Notes: a model not told the origin generated them from the sequence alone. A DNA stretch of 56,836 bases from Haladaptatus sp. R4 (GCF_001625445.1 NZ_LWHG01000007.1:1-56836), one strand, 5' to 3'. Positions 9,893-18,385 are shown, counted from the first letter of the stretch. Program-made: numbers and translations.

Positions 9893-10204
9893 TCGTTAGA
9901 TCACCATTTTAATTCTGTCATTTGATCGCATAGGTGGGTGTTCTTGGGATGTCACTTGAATGTGTTGGTTATATAATTTTTAATTTTGGCACTTTATGGA
10001 TAAATGGATATTTCAGCGGTGGGCGGATAAAAATACTTTGAGAGAAATTTTGAATCATCGGACAAAACACTCTTCGCAATCGTACCGCTGTCGTCGGGTT
10101 TCCCTTATATAGACAGTGCCAAATAGAACAAGATGTGAAAAAACAATGGGAGCGTCCTGACTGCTATTTTTATTCAGTTCAAGAAGGGATGACTACGGCT
10201 CGGA
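9893..10204 (-). promoter_or_regulatory. cas operon promoter region
   Basis: This 312-base AT-rich gap lies between the end of the CBASS effector gene and the cas6 start. TTATATAA at 9969-9976 is a good archaeal TATA element on the minus strand and would give a start site near 9945, with about 50 nt of leader before the cas6 TTG. A second TATA-like TTATATAG lies at 10105-10112. No coding sequence is seen. The assignment is from base pattern and position only. Confidence 0.4.
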
Positions 10205-10825
10205 TTACTCGTCCTTTCGGTAGAGTTCCAAGTACCCTTGGCTGTCGCGTTGGTCGGGACGATTATAGTACGGACCCTCCAGCTTGTTCGCGTCTTCGTC
10301 GTACTCTAAGGATGTCGTCCCATAGTGCATATTGAGATCCCCATTCGTGGCAGTCCCCTCATTCAGGTAGTTGTACGTGATTGTCGGCCACGCTTTCTCA
10401 TTGACCGTGATGGTCGCTCCCTCGCTATGTGACTGTGACTCGGGGCCGTCAAGCGTCACCTCTACTTTATCCCACGTCTGCTCAATCGTCACCGAGGCTT
10501 CCATCTTCGTGAGATCGTCTTTCTGCTCTCCCTCATTGAGGATCAACTCATCTTTAATCTCGTCGGAATCTGCCGATGTGTACAGGTACCCTTCCCATTC
10601 CCCGCGAAGATCCGGGACTTTGACCCGCGCTATCTTTCGCACCCACGACCATCGCCAGAGAAACCTCGTGAACAGGGTGTAGATGATTGTTGCGGCACCC
10701 CCGAACGAGACGATACCGAGAACACCCAGCACTGCTTGTCCAAGCCAGAGTGCTCCCATCGCCAATGCACCCATGAGCATGTAGTGGTAGTATCGGCGTG
10801 GTTGGTCGGTAGAGAAACTGTGCAT
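10205..10825 (-). CDS. cap15: CBASS effector, two-TM beta-barrel protein (Cap15-like)
   Basis: Cap15-type effectors bind a cyclic nucleotide through a small beta-barrel and oligomerise in the membrane to break it during phage or virus infection. The 206-residue product has two hydrophobic helices near residues 16-35 and 37-56, a basic junction (WSWVRKIARVKV), then the barrel opening PDLRGEWEGYLYT and repeated strand signals (VTIEQTWDKVEVTL, ITYNYLNEG, SLEYDED) ending QGYLELYRKDE. Helix pair plus G-x-W-x-G barrel is the Cap15 layout. It starts three bases after the CD-NTase stop, so the two genes form a minimal type I CBASS operon. An unrelated two-TM barrel protein is the alternative. Confidence 0.75.
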   Translation of the reverse strand: MHSFSTDQPRRYYHYMLMGALAMGALWLGQAVLGVLGIVSFGGAATIIYTLFTRFLWRWSWVRKIARVKVPDLRGEWEGYLYTSADSDEIKDELILNEGEQKDDLTKMEASVTIEQTWDKVEVTLDGPESQSHSEGATITVNEKAWPTITYNYLNEGTATNGDLNMHYGTTSLEYDEDANKLEGPYYNRPDQRDSQGYLELYRKDE

Positions 10826-10828
10826 CCG

Positions 10829-11743
10829 CTACCAGTCCTCCCACATCCGATGCAGACGTGCAATCATTGTCTCGGCGGAGTCGGTGTTCCACTGCGTGTT
10901 GTTGTCCCCGAATATCGGTTCCATTTCCGAAACCTGATCAAACGTCGTCAGGTCTATCTCGTCATCGTCCAAATGGTCGAGGACCTCAATGAACCGGTCA
11001 CTCATGTTTGACCGCTTGAGGATGCGCTGAGGGACATTGTAGATCAGGCACTCGATGAAGTATGACGGCGCATCAATCGACCATAGCGAGTCCCAGTGGT
11101 CGTTGTAGTAGTCCCGCGCGTTTTTGAAGATCCGGACTGTCTCCTTGTAGTTCGAGTGTTTATCGCAACCGTTCTCATGGTGGAGCTTAGGGAAATTGAT
11201 GATGCGGTCGGTGCCGTAGAGTGGCATAAAGTGCATCCCTTCGTCGTATTCCGCATCTTCGTTGCCACCTTCAGGATACGTATGGTAGACACGATATTCG
11301 CCGCACGCGACTACATCAACATCGACGTCGAGTTGTGAGGTCTCTTCTTCATCGATTTTAATCGCTTTATTCCCTCGGCTCACAGCAGACGGGTTGAACT
11401 TCGTTTGGAGTGCCCGCCGAACGTCGTCGTAGAAATCCTCACGGCCGTAGTCAGGATCACCATGATCGTCCTGATAACGCTCCTCTTCTTCATCGGTGAG
11501 ATTGCTGCGGTCGGAATGCCACACGCTGGTGATTTTCGTAACTACGTCGATGTCACTTGATGACCGTGTATGAGTCGTATTTCTGTACGACCCTTGCAGG
11601 TATACCTCGTATTCTTCATCGCCTTGTTCGAGCGGTGACCGCTCGGTCATGAGCGCAGTCTTCACCTTCTTGCGTGCATCAGCCGATCCTTTGTCTGCTC
11701 CTGTGCTGTTCCAATCGCCGAACTTACTCTCGGGGATCGCCAT
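10829..11743 (-). CDS. CBASS cyclic-oligonucleotide synthase (CD-NTase)
   Basis: CD-NTases make a cyclic di- or trinucleotide signal after sensing infection. The 304-residue product carries the nucleotidyltransferase signature LQGSYRNTT with Gly51-Ser52, the metal-binding SDIDVV at about residues 64-66, and a third acidic strand, QLDVDVDVVAC, near 138-146. These are the cGAS/DncV-like active-site residues, in the right order. The closely following membrane effector supports a CBASS role over a tRNA or antibiotic nucleotidyltransferase. The start ATG has a purine-rich GGGGGTGGG upstream. Which nucleotide it makes cannot be told from sequence. Confidence 0.85.
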   Translation of the reverse strand: MAIPESKFGDWNSTGADKGSADARKKVKTALMTERSPLEQGDEEYEVYLQGSYRNTTHTRSSSDIDVVTKITSVWHSDRSNLTDEEEERYQDDHGDPDYGREDFYDDVRRALQTKFNPSAVSRGNKAIKIDEEETSQLDVDVDVVACGEYRVYHTYPEGGNEDAEYDEGMHFMPLYGTDRIINFPKLHHENGCDKHSNYKETVRIFKNARDYYNDHWDSLWSIDAPSYFIECLIYNVPQRILKRSNMSDRFIEVLDHLDDDEIDLTTFDQVSEMEPIFGDNNTQWNTDSAETMIARLHRMWEDW

Positions 11744-12223
11744 CTATCGACCCACCCCCAGTGATTCGGCGGTAGTCTTCGTGTACTGTTCAAATTCGTT
11801 CGTTAGTTGCGTTCTCGACATAACTTCCGTAAATTACTGCGATTTATTTCGCCTGAACATCGAAGCAAATATATGGTGCCGACTCTATTCTCAAAGAGAG
11901 GTTTGCGGAAACCTGTACGCTCAATGTGCAGGGTTGGGCACCACCGCGCCCACGGTGTTGCCCCTAATTCACTTCCCCAACTTCTATTCATTAGTCAATC
12001 ACATGTTTCTCAATATACGGGCGCGCGTATTAAATGGTAACATCTCTTACCAATTTAATTTGAATTTTTCGATTTGCTTGATTTGATTGATTTAGAGTAT
12101 AAAAAAGATTGAACGGATCTTGTCGATTATACCGGTTGAATCTCAGACTAGATCGGTTCCTCTGGCTTCTTGAGCCAACTATTCACCACAATGTACTTAG
12201 TCCTTCGCAAACTGGTTAACTAT
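11744..12223. promoter_or_regulatory. divergent intergenic region with hairpin
   Basis: This 480-base gap separates the divergent CBASS operon and CARF regulator gene. A strong imperfect hairpin lies at 11936-11963: GGGCACCACCG and CGGTGTTGCCC pair with one mismatch around a 6-nt loop. TATAAAAAAG near 12098-12107 could be the TATA element for the plus-strand gene. The region 12020-12110 is AT-rich. I see no coding sequence; the hairpin could end a short RNA or be a remnant. Confidence 0.45.
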
Positions 12224-13027
12224 ATGACTGCTTCCTATTCCGAACGGATTTACATCGCCCCTCAAGGCTACGAAGATGAGCGAATCTATTGTCCAGCAAT
12301 CGGTCTTAATGCAGAAAAGGTGATTCTTCTCACCCATACTGGAAACGAAGGAGATAGTAGGGCGAACCGCTGTCAAGAACGTGTTGAAGAAAAACTCGAA
12401 GAAGAAAGCATAGAAATCGAGAATTTTGACTGTGATATATTCGACCCAATAGACGCGCTTAAGGCCTTCATGACCTGTATTCGTAGGATTGAGCCGAATG
12501 CGGATGTTATCGTTAATGTTTCATCAGGTTCGAAAATAACCGCAATTGCCGGTATGATGGCCTGCATGTTTACCGAAGCTGATCCAATGTACGTGCGGCC
12601 GGAAGGATACGGAAGTAGGGAAACAGCAGAAGGGAGAATGGGGGACAGCGATGCGGTTAGTTATGGAATGAAAGAAATGGTGGACCTTCCTGCATACCCC
12701 GTCACGGAACCGGATTACGAATTCATTCAGGTTCTCGCATATATATCTGATAACCAGCCAGGTTCAGGGATTAAGGGCGTAATCATCAAAGAGATTGGGG
12801 GATTTTTACTTGAGAATGATTTTTCTGCGGTTGAAACCAGTAATGCTGAAGATCCTGAGAAAATCTATCCGCTTGTAAATAGGAAAATAATTGAGCCCTT
12901 ATACAGTCAGGGCTTAATCGATAAACAGAGATTTGAGAAGAGCATTCATATTCGGACGACCCGGAACGGTGAACGAATGCTCGAATTAGGTAGGAGTCTA
13001 ATCAGTGACGAGGGGGACGTAATATAA
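12224..13027 (+). CDS. CARF-domain winged-helix regulator (Csa3/DUF6293-like)
   Basis: The product (267 residues from the ATG at 12224; a TTG at 12170 is a less likely start) has an N-terminal Rossmann-like CARF domain: ERIYIAPQGYEDERIYCPAI, the strand KVILLTH, and the ligand-loop motif VIVNVSSGSKITAIAGMMA. CARF domains bind cyclic oligoadenylates or related nucleotides. The C-terminal third (DYEFIQVLAYISDN to the end) looks like a winged helix. Such proteins regulate cas or stress genes. Here it stands divergent to a CD-NTase and next to cas6, so it could respond to the CBASS signal; that link is inference. A DUF6293 regulator unrelated to immunity is the alternative. Confidence 0.75.
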   Translation: MTASYSERIYIAPQGYEDERIYCPAIGLNAEKVILLTHTGNEGDSRANRCQERVEEKLEEESIEIENFDCDIFDPIDALKAFMTCIRRIEPNADVIVNVSSGSKITAIAGMMACMFTEADPMYVRPEGYGSRETAEGRMGDSDAVSYGMKEMVDLPAYPVTEPDYEFIQVLAYISDNQPGSGIKGVIIKEIGGFLLENDFSAVETSNAEDPEKIYPLVNRKIIEPLYSQGLIDKQRFEKSIHIRTTRNGERMLELGRSLISDEGDVI

Positions 13028-13168
13028 CTTCTCAGGCGTAGTTTCTGTCTCAAGTAGATTCAACGGCTGATGGCGAATCTACTTGCTAGTTGATCTGTAT
13101 TCTCTCCCCAAGATAACCGCCTGTTTCGCGTCGCTTTATTTATGTTCAGTCTCTATCTGTAGGTATGA

Positions 13169-13381
13169 GGGATTGTCGAGTACAACACGGGCGGCCCGAA
13201 TCGTGAGACCATTGACCGCAATCATATTGGCGTGATTGTACGTCACCATGGTCGCTTTGACAGCAATCTGGACGACGCGATAGCCGAAGCCCTTGCTGAA
13301 GGATACATTGCAGAGCAGGCTGGTGCGTATGTTGCTACAGATCAAGTCTGGGACCTTCTGCCCGGTACCTCGCGCACGTAA
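13169..13381 (+). pseudogene. headless remnant of an unknown gene
   Basis: A 70-codon open stretch with acidic haloarchaeal residue use (GVIVRHHGRFDSNLDDAIAE, then ALAEGYIAEQAG and TDQVWDLLPG) runs from just after a TGA (13166-13168) to a TAA at 13379-13381, without an ATG at its head. It reads like the C-terminal end of a real protein whose front has been lost. I do not recognise the family. Confidence 0.4.
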
Positions 13382-14221
13382 TCGCTCGTGATCTTATCCG
13401 GCACATTTCTCACATATTTGCCTAATAAAAAGGACTATATTCTCTGGGAATTGAAGACTCTATGTGGCAAGCAAGACGGCCACCGGCCTGCTCCAGCGAC
13501 CACTGGTAAGACATTGGCCAGATTGACGGCGTTTCTCCGTCGAGAACCACGGTCACACGGAGCTTGCCCGCGCCGATGCCCGGGACAACCGGAACAAGCG
13601 GCAGTTTGCGGGCGACCACACGCCTGTCAGACTCGAAACGCGCTCTCGGCACCCAAGTGACGCACACCACTCAGTACGAGAGGCCGCGGAGATGAGTTGG
13701 TTCCCGTTGAACGATACAGGCACGTGGAACAGGCCAGACTCGTCTGCCTGAAACCCCTCGCTCGCAAGAGTGGGGGAGAGTAGGTTGCTGTTAACCATTA
13801 CACTGCACCAACTGATACTCACCCAATAGCCGCTGTATCGCTCGTTTTCGGCCACTGACCTACTAGTGGAGTCCCAAGTTTTATCCTAGTTGAATCCCAA
13901 TTATAGGATAGGTAAATTAACGGAGTAGTATTTACGTATAAATCGACGAAGTTATCTGAAAGCAACAGCCCCCCTCGGCCTCAGCACCAGCCTCGCAGGC
14001 TGTGGCATGTCCATGGGCGACAGCGGTGGGAGTATGTCCACATTGGGCAATAACCCCAGTAACACCTGATGTCGGCTAGGTAGATTTGTTACACCTGTAC
14101 ACTAACGCAGACATTATATCCTTACTATAAATAAACCAAATAACCAACGAAAAACTTATCCATATTAGTATAATAATATTATCTAGAAAAAACGCCTGCA
14201 CTGAACCACGAGTGATTCACT
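13382..14221. other. 840-base gap with possible decayed coding sequence
   Basis: Between the gene remnant and the beta-helix lipoprotein I see no intact gene. Minus-strand frames between 13422 and 13855 contain two broken segments with protein-like stretches (for example ESGLFHVPVSFNGNQLI, and KLPLVPVVPGIGAGKLRVT in another frame), suggesting a frameshifted, decaying gene. The last 120 bases before 14222 are AT-rich, with several TATA-like stretches near 14160-14190 that could drive the next gene. Confidence 0.3.
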
Positions 14222-15586
14222 ATGACACCACCTCCAACCGATACCACAGGTAACCGCGAATTGCATAGTAGACGGGCGTTTCTCGCTGCTAGTGCATGTG
14301 TTGGAGCGACAGCACTATCGGGCTGTCTCCTCCCAACAGGCGCAAGTGGTGGAGGTGTGCCGCCTGCAGGCCCGACAAACAACAGCACGAACGCAACGAG
14401 TGGTAATTTCGGATCGATCGATCCACGACATTGGCGAGGTGAGTTCCATAATGTGGTGAACATGGCGAAGGCAGGCGCAGATCCCACTGGGGATGAGGAC
14501 GTCTCGCCTGTGATCCAGCGGGAAATTGGGAGTGATACGCTCCTCTACTTCCCGCCCGGCCGCTACAAGATGAACAGCCAGGTTCGGCGCGTCGGTCTTC
14601 GGAATATCGGTATCATTGGGCAGAACGCGACGCTTGTTCACGGGCGCGTCGACGCGATCAAAGGCTTCGACGTCTCGGCGGGTGAGTTCCACGGCCCCGC
14701 TCAGCACTTCAAAATCGGCATTCCCGACAACCCACATCGGGGGAAGTTCTTGTTCGGCGGATTTACCCTCGATTGGCGCGGGGACAATCAGGGGATACAG
14801 GTGTTGAATCACCATACAGCGGGGACGTCGGAGATTCACTCCCTTCGCCAGGTCGGAATACATTCGCTCGGATGCCAGGGACCGCTTCGAGTCAACCCGG
14901 CGACTGAGAAAGCCCGAGCCCGCGTGAGTAACGTTGATTTTCGCTTTGGTGGGCTCACCTACCAGAAAACGATCAACACGCGGAACACGTATGACGGTGG
15001 TCCGTACGCTGGCCGTTCGTGGGCGACGTCGGGGATCACGATGCATCCGAGGGCGCAGGGATTCCTTCGTGTCGAGAGCTCATTATTCGGCGGGTGGCCG
15101 GACAACGGTATCTACGTGATCGGTGGCGATCCTGAAACGGGCGATGGGACGGTCGAGGTCATGAACTGTATTGCGGCGAACAGTCAGGCGTCCAATATCC
15201 GCATCGGCGGCGACAACTCACGAATCCACAACTGTGTAGTGGTAACCGATCGCTCGTTTGGAGAGGAGTTCTACTACGAGCAACGCCCGATCCGCGTCGA
15301 TGATGGCACCTGTACGGTCTCAAATACGAAAATCATCCAGAAGAACCCGACCGGGTGGTCGCTTACGATTCAGCACGCCGTCCAGAAAGCGATGGTGAAA
15401 AATGTACAAGTGACGATCAAGGACGCGCCAATGAAGGCACTCGTCGTCGACGACGGCGTTGGTCAGGCAACTGTACAAGACTTTGTGATCAACACACCTG
15501 GGTGGAATGCGACAAAGGCCCGTGTCATTCGGAACGGAGGGGCGACGCTCAAGAATGTGTATCTCGACGGCGAAAAGATCGCGTGA
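14222..15586 (+). CDS. Tat-exported lipoprotein with right-handed beta-helix
   Basis: The 454-residue protein has a twin-arginine signal, SRRAFLAASACVGATALSGC, whose lipobox Cys marks a lipoprotein exported folded through Tat and anchored outside the cell. After a Ser/Thr/Asn-rich linker (NNSTNATSGN) comes a repetitive beta-rich domain with pectate-lyase-like features: the opening NMAKAGADPTGDEDVSPVIQ, LYFPPGRYKM, then many short strands with Asn and Gly turns. Such folds bind or cleave surface polysaccharides. Its place at the edge of the transfer operon suggests a cell-surface or mating-contact role, but a glycan-degrading enzyme is possible. No catalytic residues could be assigned. Confidence 0.75.
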   Translation: MTPPPTDTTGNRELHSRRAFLAASACVGATALSGCLLPTGASGGGVPPAGPTNNSTNATSGNFGSIDPRHWRGEFHNVVNMAKAGADPTGDEDVSPVIQREIGSDTLLYFPPGRYKMNSQVRRVGLRNIGIIGQNATLVHGRVDAIKGFDVSAGEFHGPAQHFKIGIPDNPHRGKFLFGGFTLDWRGDNQGIQVLNHHTAGTSEIHSLRQVGIHSLGCQGPLRVNPATEKARARVSNVDFRFGGLTYQKTINTRNTYDGGPYAGRSWATSGITMHPRAQGFLRVESSLFGGWPDNGIYVIGGDPETGDGTVEVMNCIAANSQASNIRIGGDNSRIHNCVVVTDRSFGEEFYYEQRPIRVDDGTCTVSNTKIIQKNPTGWSLTIQHAVQKAMVKNVQVTIKDAPMKALVVDDGVGQATVQDFVINTPGWNATKARVIRNGGATLKNVYLDGEKIA

Positions 15587-15598
15587 TCAGTTTGGGTT

Positions 15599-15886
15599 TC
15601 AGACTCGGGTAAACTGATCGGCATTTACAGGGAAGATGCTCCGTCCGTATAGCTTGATGAAATACGCCGCAAGGAACCACGAGAGAATCACCAGAAAGCC
15701 ACCGTTTGCACCCTTCCAGCCGAGACCGTACATCGCGATAACGCCCGTGGTTCCGAGGACAACGATCTGGATGATGCTGCCGACGACAACGACCTTCAGA
15801 AGGCCGACGAGTATCGCCAAGTGTCGACGCACTGCTTCTCGCGCAGATTCGTTTCGCGGTTTGATCGATAGTGGCGGAATTTGCAT
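15599..15886 (-). CDS. small membrane protein, two TM segments
   Basis: The 95-residue product has two hydrophobic stretches (LAILVGLLKVVVVGSIIQIVV, and GFLVILSWFLAAYFIKL) after a basic N-terminus (SIKPRNESAREAVRRH). The family is not recognised. It lies 6 bases after the small HTH gene, probably in the same operon, and both stand divergent to the secretion operon. A role as an accessory or entry-exclusion type membrane protein of the transfer system is possible but unproven. Confidence 0.6.
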   Translation of the reverse strand: MQIPPLSIKPRNESAREAVRRHLAILVGLLKVVVVGSIIQIVVLGTTGVIAMYGLGWKGANGGFLVILSWFLAAYFIKLYGRSIFPVNADQFTRV

Positions 15887-15892
15887 GGTCTC

Positions 15893-16114
15893 TTACACTC
15901 CGTTTTCTTCTCCTTTGAGGGGGTCGTCTATTAATTCGTATAGTGCGGTCTTTGGATGAATGTTTTCCACAATCTCTGCAGCCGCCAAGATTCCCAGTCG
16001 ATTATGGATATACTGTCGGGAGCGCCCTGTTTCATCTACGATATAGGACTGCGTCGCCCGTCCGTCGCGTAGTATTGCAATAATCTCCTTGTCGACCTCT
16101 GTGAGAGTAACCAT
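15893..16114 (-). CDS. small winged-helix regulator of the transfer operon (inferred)
   Basis: The 73-residue protein, MVTLTEVDKEIIAILRDGRA and on, is a compact winged helix: recognition-helix region TQSYIVDETGRSRQYIHNRL, and a wing near ENIHPKTALYELIDD. The ATG at 16112-16114 is preferred over a longer reading that enters the operator region. It is transcribed away from the secretion operon across an intergenic region dense with inverted repeats, the layout of an autoregulated repressor controlling transfer genes. The target is inferred from arrangement. Confidence 0.7.
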   Translation of the reverse strand: MVTLTEVDKEIIAILRDGRATQSYIVDETGRSRQYIHNRLGILAAAEIVENIHPKTALYELIDDPLKGEENGV

Positions 16115-16127
16115 ATTAGTGGGTTTG

Positions 16128-16225
16128 TTAACAGTCCTGAAAAATATTCTCGTCTCCCCTGTTAATAGGTTTACGGACACTATGGGTGAGACCGTAAACT
16201 ATAACTAACCCACTGTGTCCGTAAC
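16128..16225. promoter_or_regulatory. nested inverted repeats in divergent promoter region
   Basis: Three inverted pairs are visible. TTAACAG (16128-16134) pairs with CTGTTAA (16159-16165). GTTTACGG (16170-16177) pairs with CCGTAAAC (16192-16199). TTACGGACAC (16171-16180) pairs, one base short, with GTGTCCGTAA (16214-16223). They lie between a small winged-helix gene and the first secretion gene, so they are probable operators acting on both promoters. Confidence 0.6.
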
Positions 16226-16261
16226 CTATATGTGGTAATATGATATATTCCTTATTGTATT

Positions 16262-16753
16262 ATGTCCAAAGACACCGAAAGAATTGGGTTGGAATTCGTC
16301 AGCGAACCGCTCTTGAACGCTCTCAATCGGGCGGCTGAGACGTATCGTTCCCAGGAACGCATAGTTAACGAGAAGTGGAACACCATCCCCGATCGCTATA
16401 TTCGTCAGGGTGCTGGCATCATCACGGTAACCTCGGTCTTCTCGGCGCCAGTAGCAGCCCAAGCCACCCAGGAAGCGAGCGACGTCATGTGTTCATCGGG
16501 GCTCGGTCCTGTGATCACGCTCGCGTTCGGGATGATCACGATCGGGATGATCCTCCTCTCGGCGTTCCGCGGTGCGCTCGCCGTGAACAAGATGGGAAGC
16601 GCCCGGTCGGACAAGAAGAAAGAGGGCCGTGAAGCGCTCAAGGGGGCGATTATCACGTTCTGTGGCGCGTGGTTCTTCCCGCTGTTCGCGGTCGTAATCG
16701 ACAAAGCGGGTGTGAGTACGCTCTCGTGCGTGAATTTCGGGAACATCATGTGA
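16262..16753 (+). CDS. small membrane protein, pilin-like component of the transfer system
   Basis: The 163-residue product has three hydrophobic segments: IITVTSVFSAPVAAQA, which looks like a signal with an AQA cleavage site, then GPVITLAFGMITIGMILLSA and AIITFCGAWFFPLFAVVI, with a short basic loop (KMGSARSDKKKEGREALK) between the last two. Signal plus two TM helices is the layout of VirB2/TrbC conjugative pilins, though this one has a longer N-terminus. It is the first gene of the secretion operon. The pilin role is inferred from layout and context, not from a specific motif. Confidence 0.55.
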   Translation: MSKDTERIGLEFVSEPLLNALNRAAETYRSQERIVNEKWNTIPDRYIRQGAGIITVTSVFSAPVAAQATQEASDVMCSSGLGPVITLAFGMITIGMILLSAFRGALAVNKMGSARSDKKKEGREALKGAIITFCGAWFFPLFAVVIDKAGVSTLSCVNFGNIM

Positions 16754-16770
16754 GCCACCTGGCTCACTCT
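16751..16770 (+). terminator. short hairpin between first two transfer genes
   Basis: TGAGCCA (16751-16757, including the stop codon) and TGGCTCA (16760-16766) are perfect 7-bp arms, followed by a T-rich CTCTTTT. It could attenuate transcription after the pilin-like gene so that this product is made in excess, as is common for pilins. Confidence 0.4.
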
Positions 16771-16777
16771 TTTGACC

Positions 16778-18184
16778 ATGATACGGAACCGTAACACCAG
16801 CTGGCTGCCGGCGCTCTGTCTCGTCGCGATAGTCGTACTACTCGCCACACCCGTCGGTGCTCAATCAGCCGCGGCGAACAACTCAACCACCGAGCAGAAC
16901 CACTGGATCGGTCTGCCAGGTCAAACGTCGCCACCGGCTAACACGACGACAACGACGGCCACAACGACAACGACGACGAGCGGGAACAACTCGACAACCG
17001 GCGGGAATGGCAACGACGACGGCGGTGGCATTGTCGACGACATCCTCGGCGGTGGAAGCGGCGGGCTGGTCCCCTCGATCAACCCGGTCGATATGGCGAA
17101 GGGGCAGCTCAAAGCGATCGCCGGGATCTTCCTCGGCATCGGGAAGGGCATCGCGAATATGGTTCGCGATAGCGTCGCTGCAGTGCCTGCGCCCGGGCAA
17201 GCAGACAAGCCGAGTACGTGGGTGAATCCACAGAATGGGCTGTGGCCGGGTGTGTACAAGGCTTCTCGATGGACGTCCGGCCTCGCTGCCGTGGCGCTCA
17301 TGGGCGGGTTCGGCATGTCGTTCTACCGTTCGGACCCGTACGAGAAGCGCCAGGCCTGGAAGAGTGTCGGTATCGCGTTTCTCATGGTCGCGACGACCTG
17401 GATCATTCCCCCGCTTATCCTCCACCTCGCGAATGAGACGGCGGTGTCGGTCGCTCCTGATGGCGCCGAGTTCATTCAGACGAACTCGAAACTCGCGAAA
17501 CTGGGTGTCGGGATTGGTGTCGGTGCGCTCCTCGGATTGATACAATCGGGGACGATCGCGGTCGGGATTCTCGTCCTCGGTCTTGAGCGCGCGCTCATCT
17601 ATGTGTGCGTGTTCCTGTGGCCACTCGCCTGGGCGTGTCGGTCCTTCTCCGGGTTCCTGAAGAGCATCGGCGACACCTTCGTCCATCTCTTCGGCGTCGT
17701 GATCATCACGAAGCTCTTTCAAGCACTCGTCCTTCGGTTGCTCGCCGATCTGCCCTGGACATCAAGCGCACTCGGCGTGTTGGAGACGTTCACGCTCGTC
17801 GTTGGCGGGCTCGTCTTCGCCTTGCTCATTTTCCCGAAGGAGATGCTCGCGCACGCGAACGATGCGGCGTCGGTCGCCCTTGGCACCTCCGCGGCGAACC
17901 AGCGCAAGGCGGGCGAATACGTCGACAAAGCCGGCGAACGCGTCGGCCACGCGGTCCATGAAAAGTACCAGGATTACCGCGGCGACGATTCGAGTTGGGA
18001 GCAGTCGAAGAACTCGACGTTTAGCACCGGCACGTCGGCAGACGATGAGACGGTGAACTACCACTCGGTAGACAATGCGCTGAATGCCGATGGTGGGATC
18101 GACGCCCAAGCTGCCCGCGAAGAACAGGAACGCGCCGATTACGAACTCAATCGGGGGCGCAACATCCTCCAGCGATACGAGTGA
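16778..18184 (+). CDS. polytopic channel protein of type IV secretion (VirB6/TrbL-like)
   Basis: From the ATG at 16778 the product has a signal-like segment (LPALCLVAIVVLLATPVGAQ), a low-complexity Thr/Asn/Gly linker with many TTT and TTTT runs, then about six TM helices: LAAVALMGGFGMSF, KSVGIAFLMVATTWIIPPLI, VGIGVGALLGLIQSGTIAV, ALIYVCVFLWPLAWA, HLFGVVIITKLFQALVL and FTLVVGGLVFALLIF. A long polar tail ends in charged residues. This matches the VirB6/TrbL inner-membrane channel of conjugation systems. The hydrophobic pattern and operon context support the call; sequence alone would not. The in-frame TTG at 16772 is an alternative start. Confidence 0.65.
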   Translation: MIRNRNTSWLPALCLVAIVVLLATPVGAQSAAANNSTTEQNHWIGLPGQTSPPANTTTTTATTTTTTSGNNSTTGGNGNDDGGGIVDDILGGGSGGLVPSINPVDMAKGQLKAIAGIFLGIGKGIANMVRDSVAAVPAPGQADKPSTWVNPQNGLWPGVYKASRWTSGLAAVALMGGFGMSFYRSDPYEKRQAWKSVGIAFLMVATTWIIPPLILHLANETAVSVAPDGAEFIQTNSKLAKLGVGIGVGALLGLIQSGTIAVGILVLGLERALIYVCVFLWPLAWACRSFSGFLKSIGDTFVHLFGVVIITKLFQALVLRLLADLPWTSSALGVLETFTLVVGGLVFALLIFPKEMLAHANDAASVALGTSAANQRKAGEYVDKAGERVGHAVHEKYQDYRGDDSSWEQSKNSTFSTGTSADDETVNYHSVDNALNADGGIDAQAAREEQERADYELNRGRNILQRYE

Positions 18185-18190
18185 TCAACG

Positions 18191-18337
18191 ATGACAGATG
18201 ATACCACTGCCGACCCGTTCGAACTGGCAGAAGACGACGGCTACCACCGGATCACGCATGGTCAGACCGGGATCGGAAAGTCCCGCTTGATGGCTGCGAA
18301 TGTGGCTCGGTGGTATGCAGAACAGCACGACGAATAA
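18191..18337 (+). CDS. 48-residue P-loop miniprotein
   Basis: The ATG at 18191 and TAA at 18335-18337 bound a 48-residue product containing HGQTGIGKSRLMAANVARWY, a perfect Walker A motif (GQTGIGKS) with the helix that follows it, but nothing after. It starts 6 bases after the channel gene and has the residue use of its neighbours. It may be the severed front end of a VirD4/HerA-type ATPase, or a real short protein in the operon. No Walker B lies in the short space before the next gene. Confidence 0.5.
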   Translation: MTDDTTADPFELAEDDGYHRITHGQTGIGKSRLMAANVARWYAEQHDE

Positions 18338-18338
18338 C

Positions 18339-18385
18339 CCCGTTTCGGTTCACGCCGCCCTCCCAGTGCAAGGCTGGGAAACGGG
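18339..18385 (+). ncRNA. structured RNA element, copy 1 (upstream of virB4-like gene)
   Basis: An outer stem CCCGTTT/AAACGGG (18339-18345 and 18379-18385) encloses two hairpins: CGG-TTCACG-CCG (18346-18357) and CCCAG-TGCAAGG-CTGGG (18362-18378). The element ends 8 bases before the ATG of the next gene. A second copy at 22676-22729 keeps both loop sequences while all three stems differ by paired changes, which argues for selected RNA structure. The element is probably cis-acting in the 5-prime region of the ATPase gene. Confidence 0.65.

Noticed and set aside
16883-17722. 279-codon minus-strand open frame
   Set aside because: It is antisense to the VirB6-like gene and arises from GC-rich codon use; composition is Arg/Asp/His-rich with no motif.
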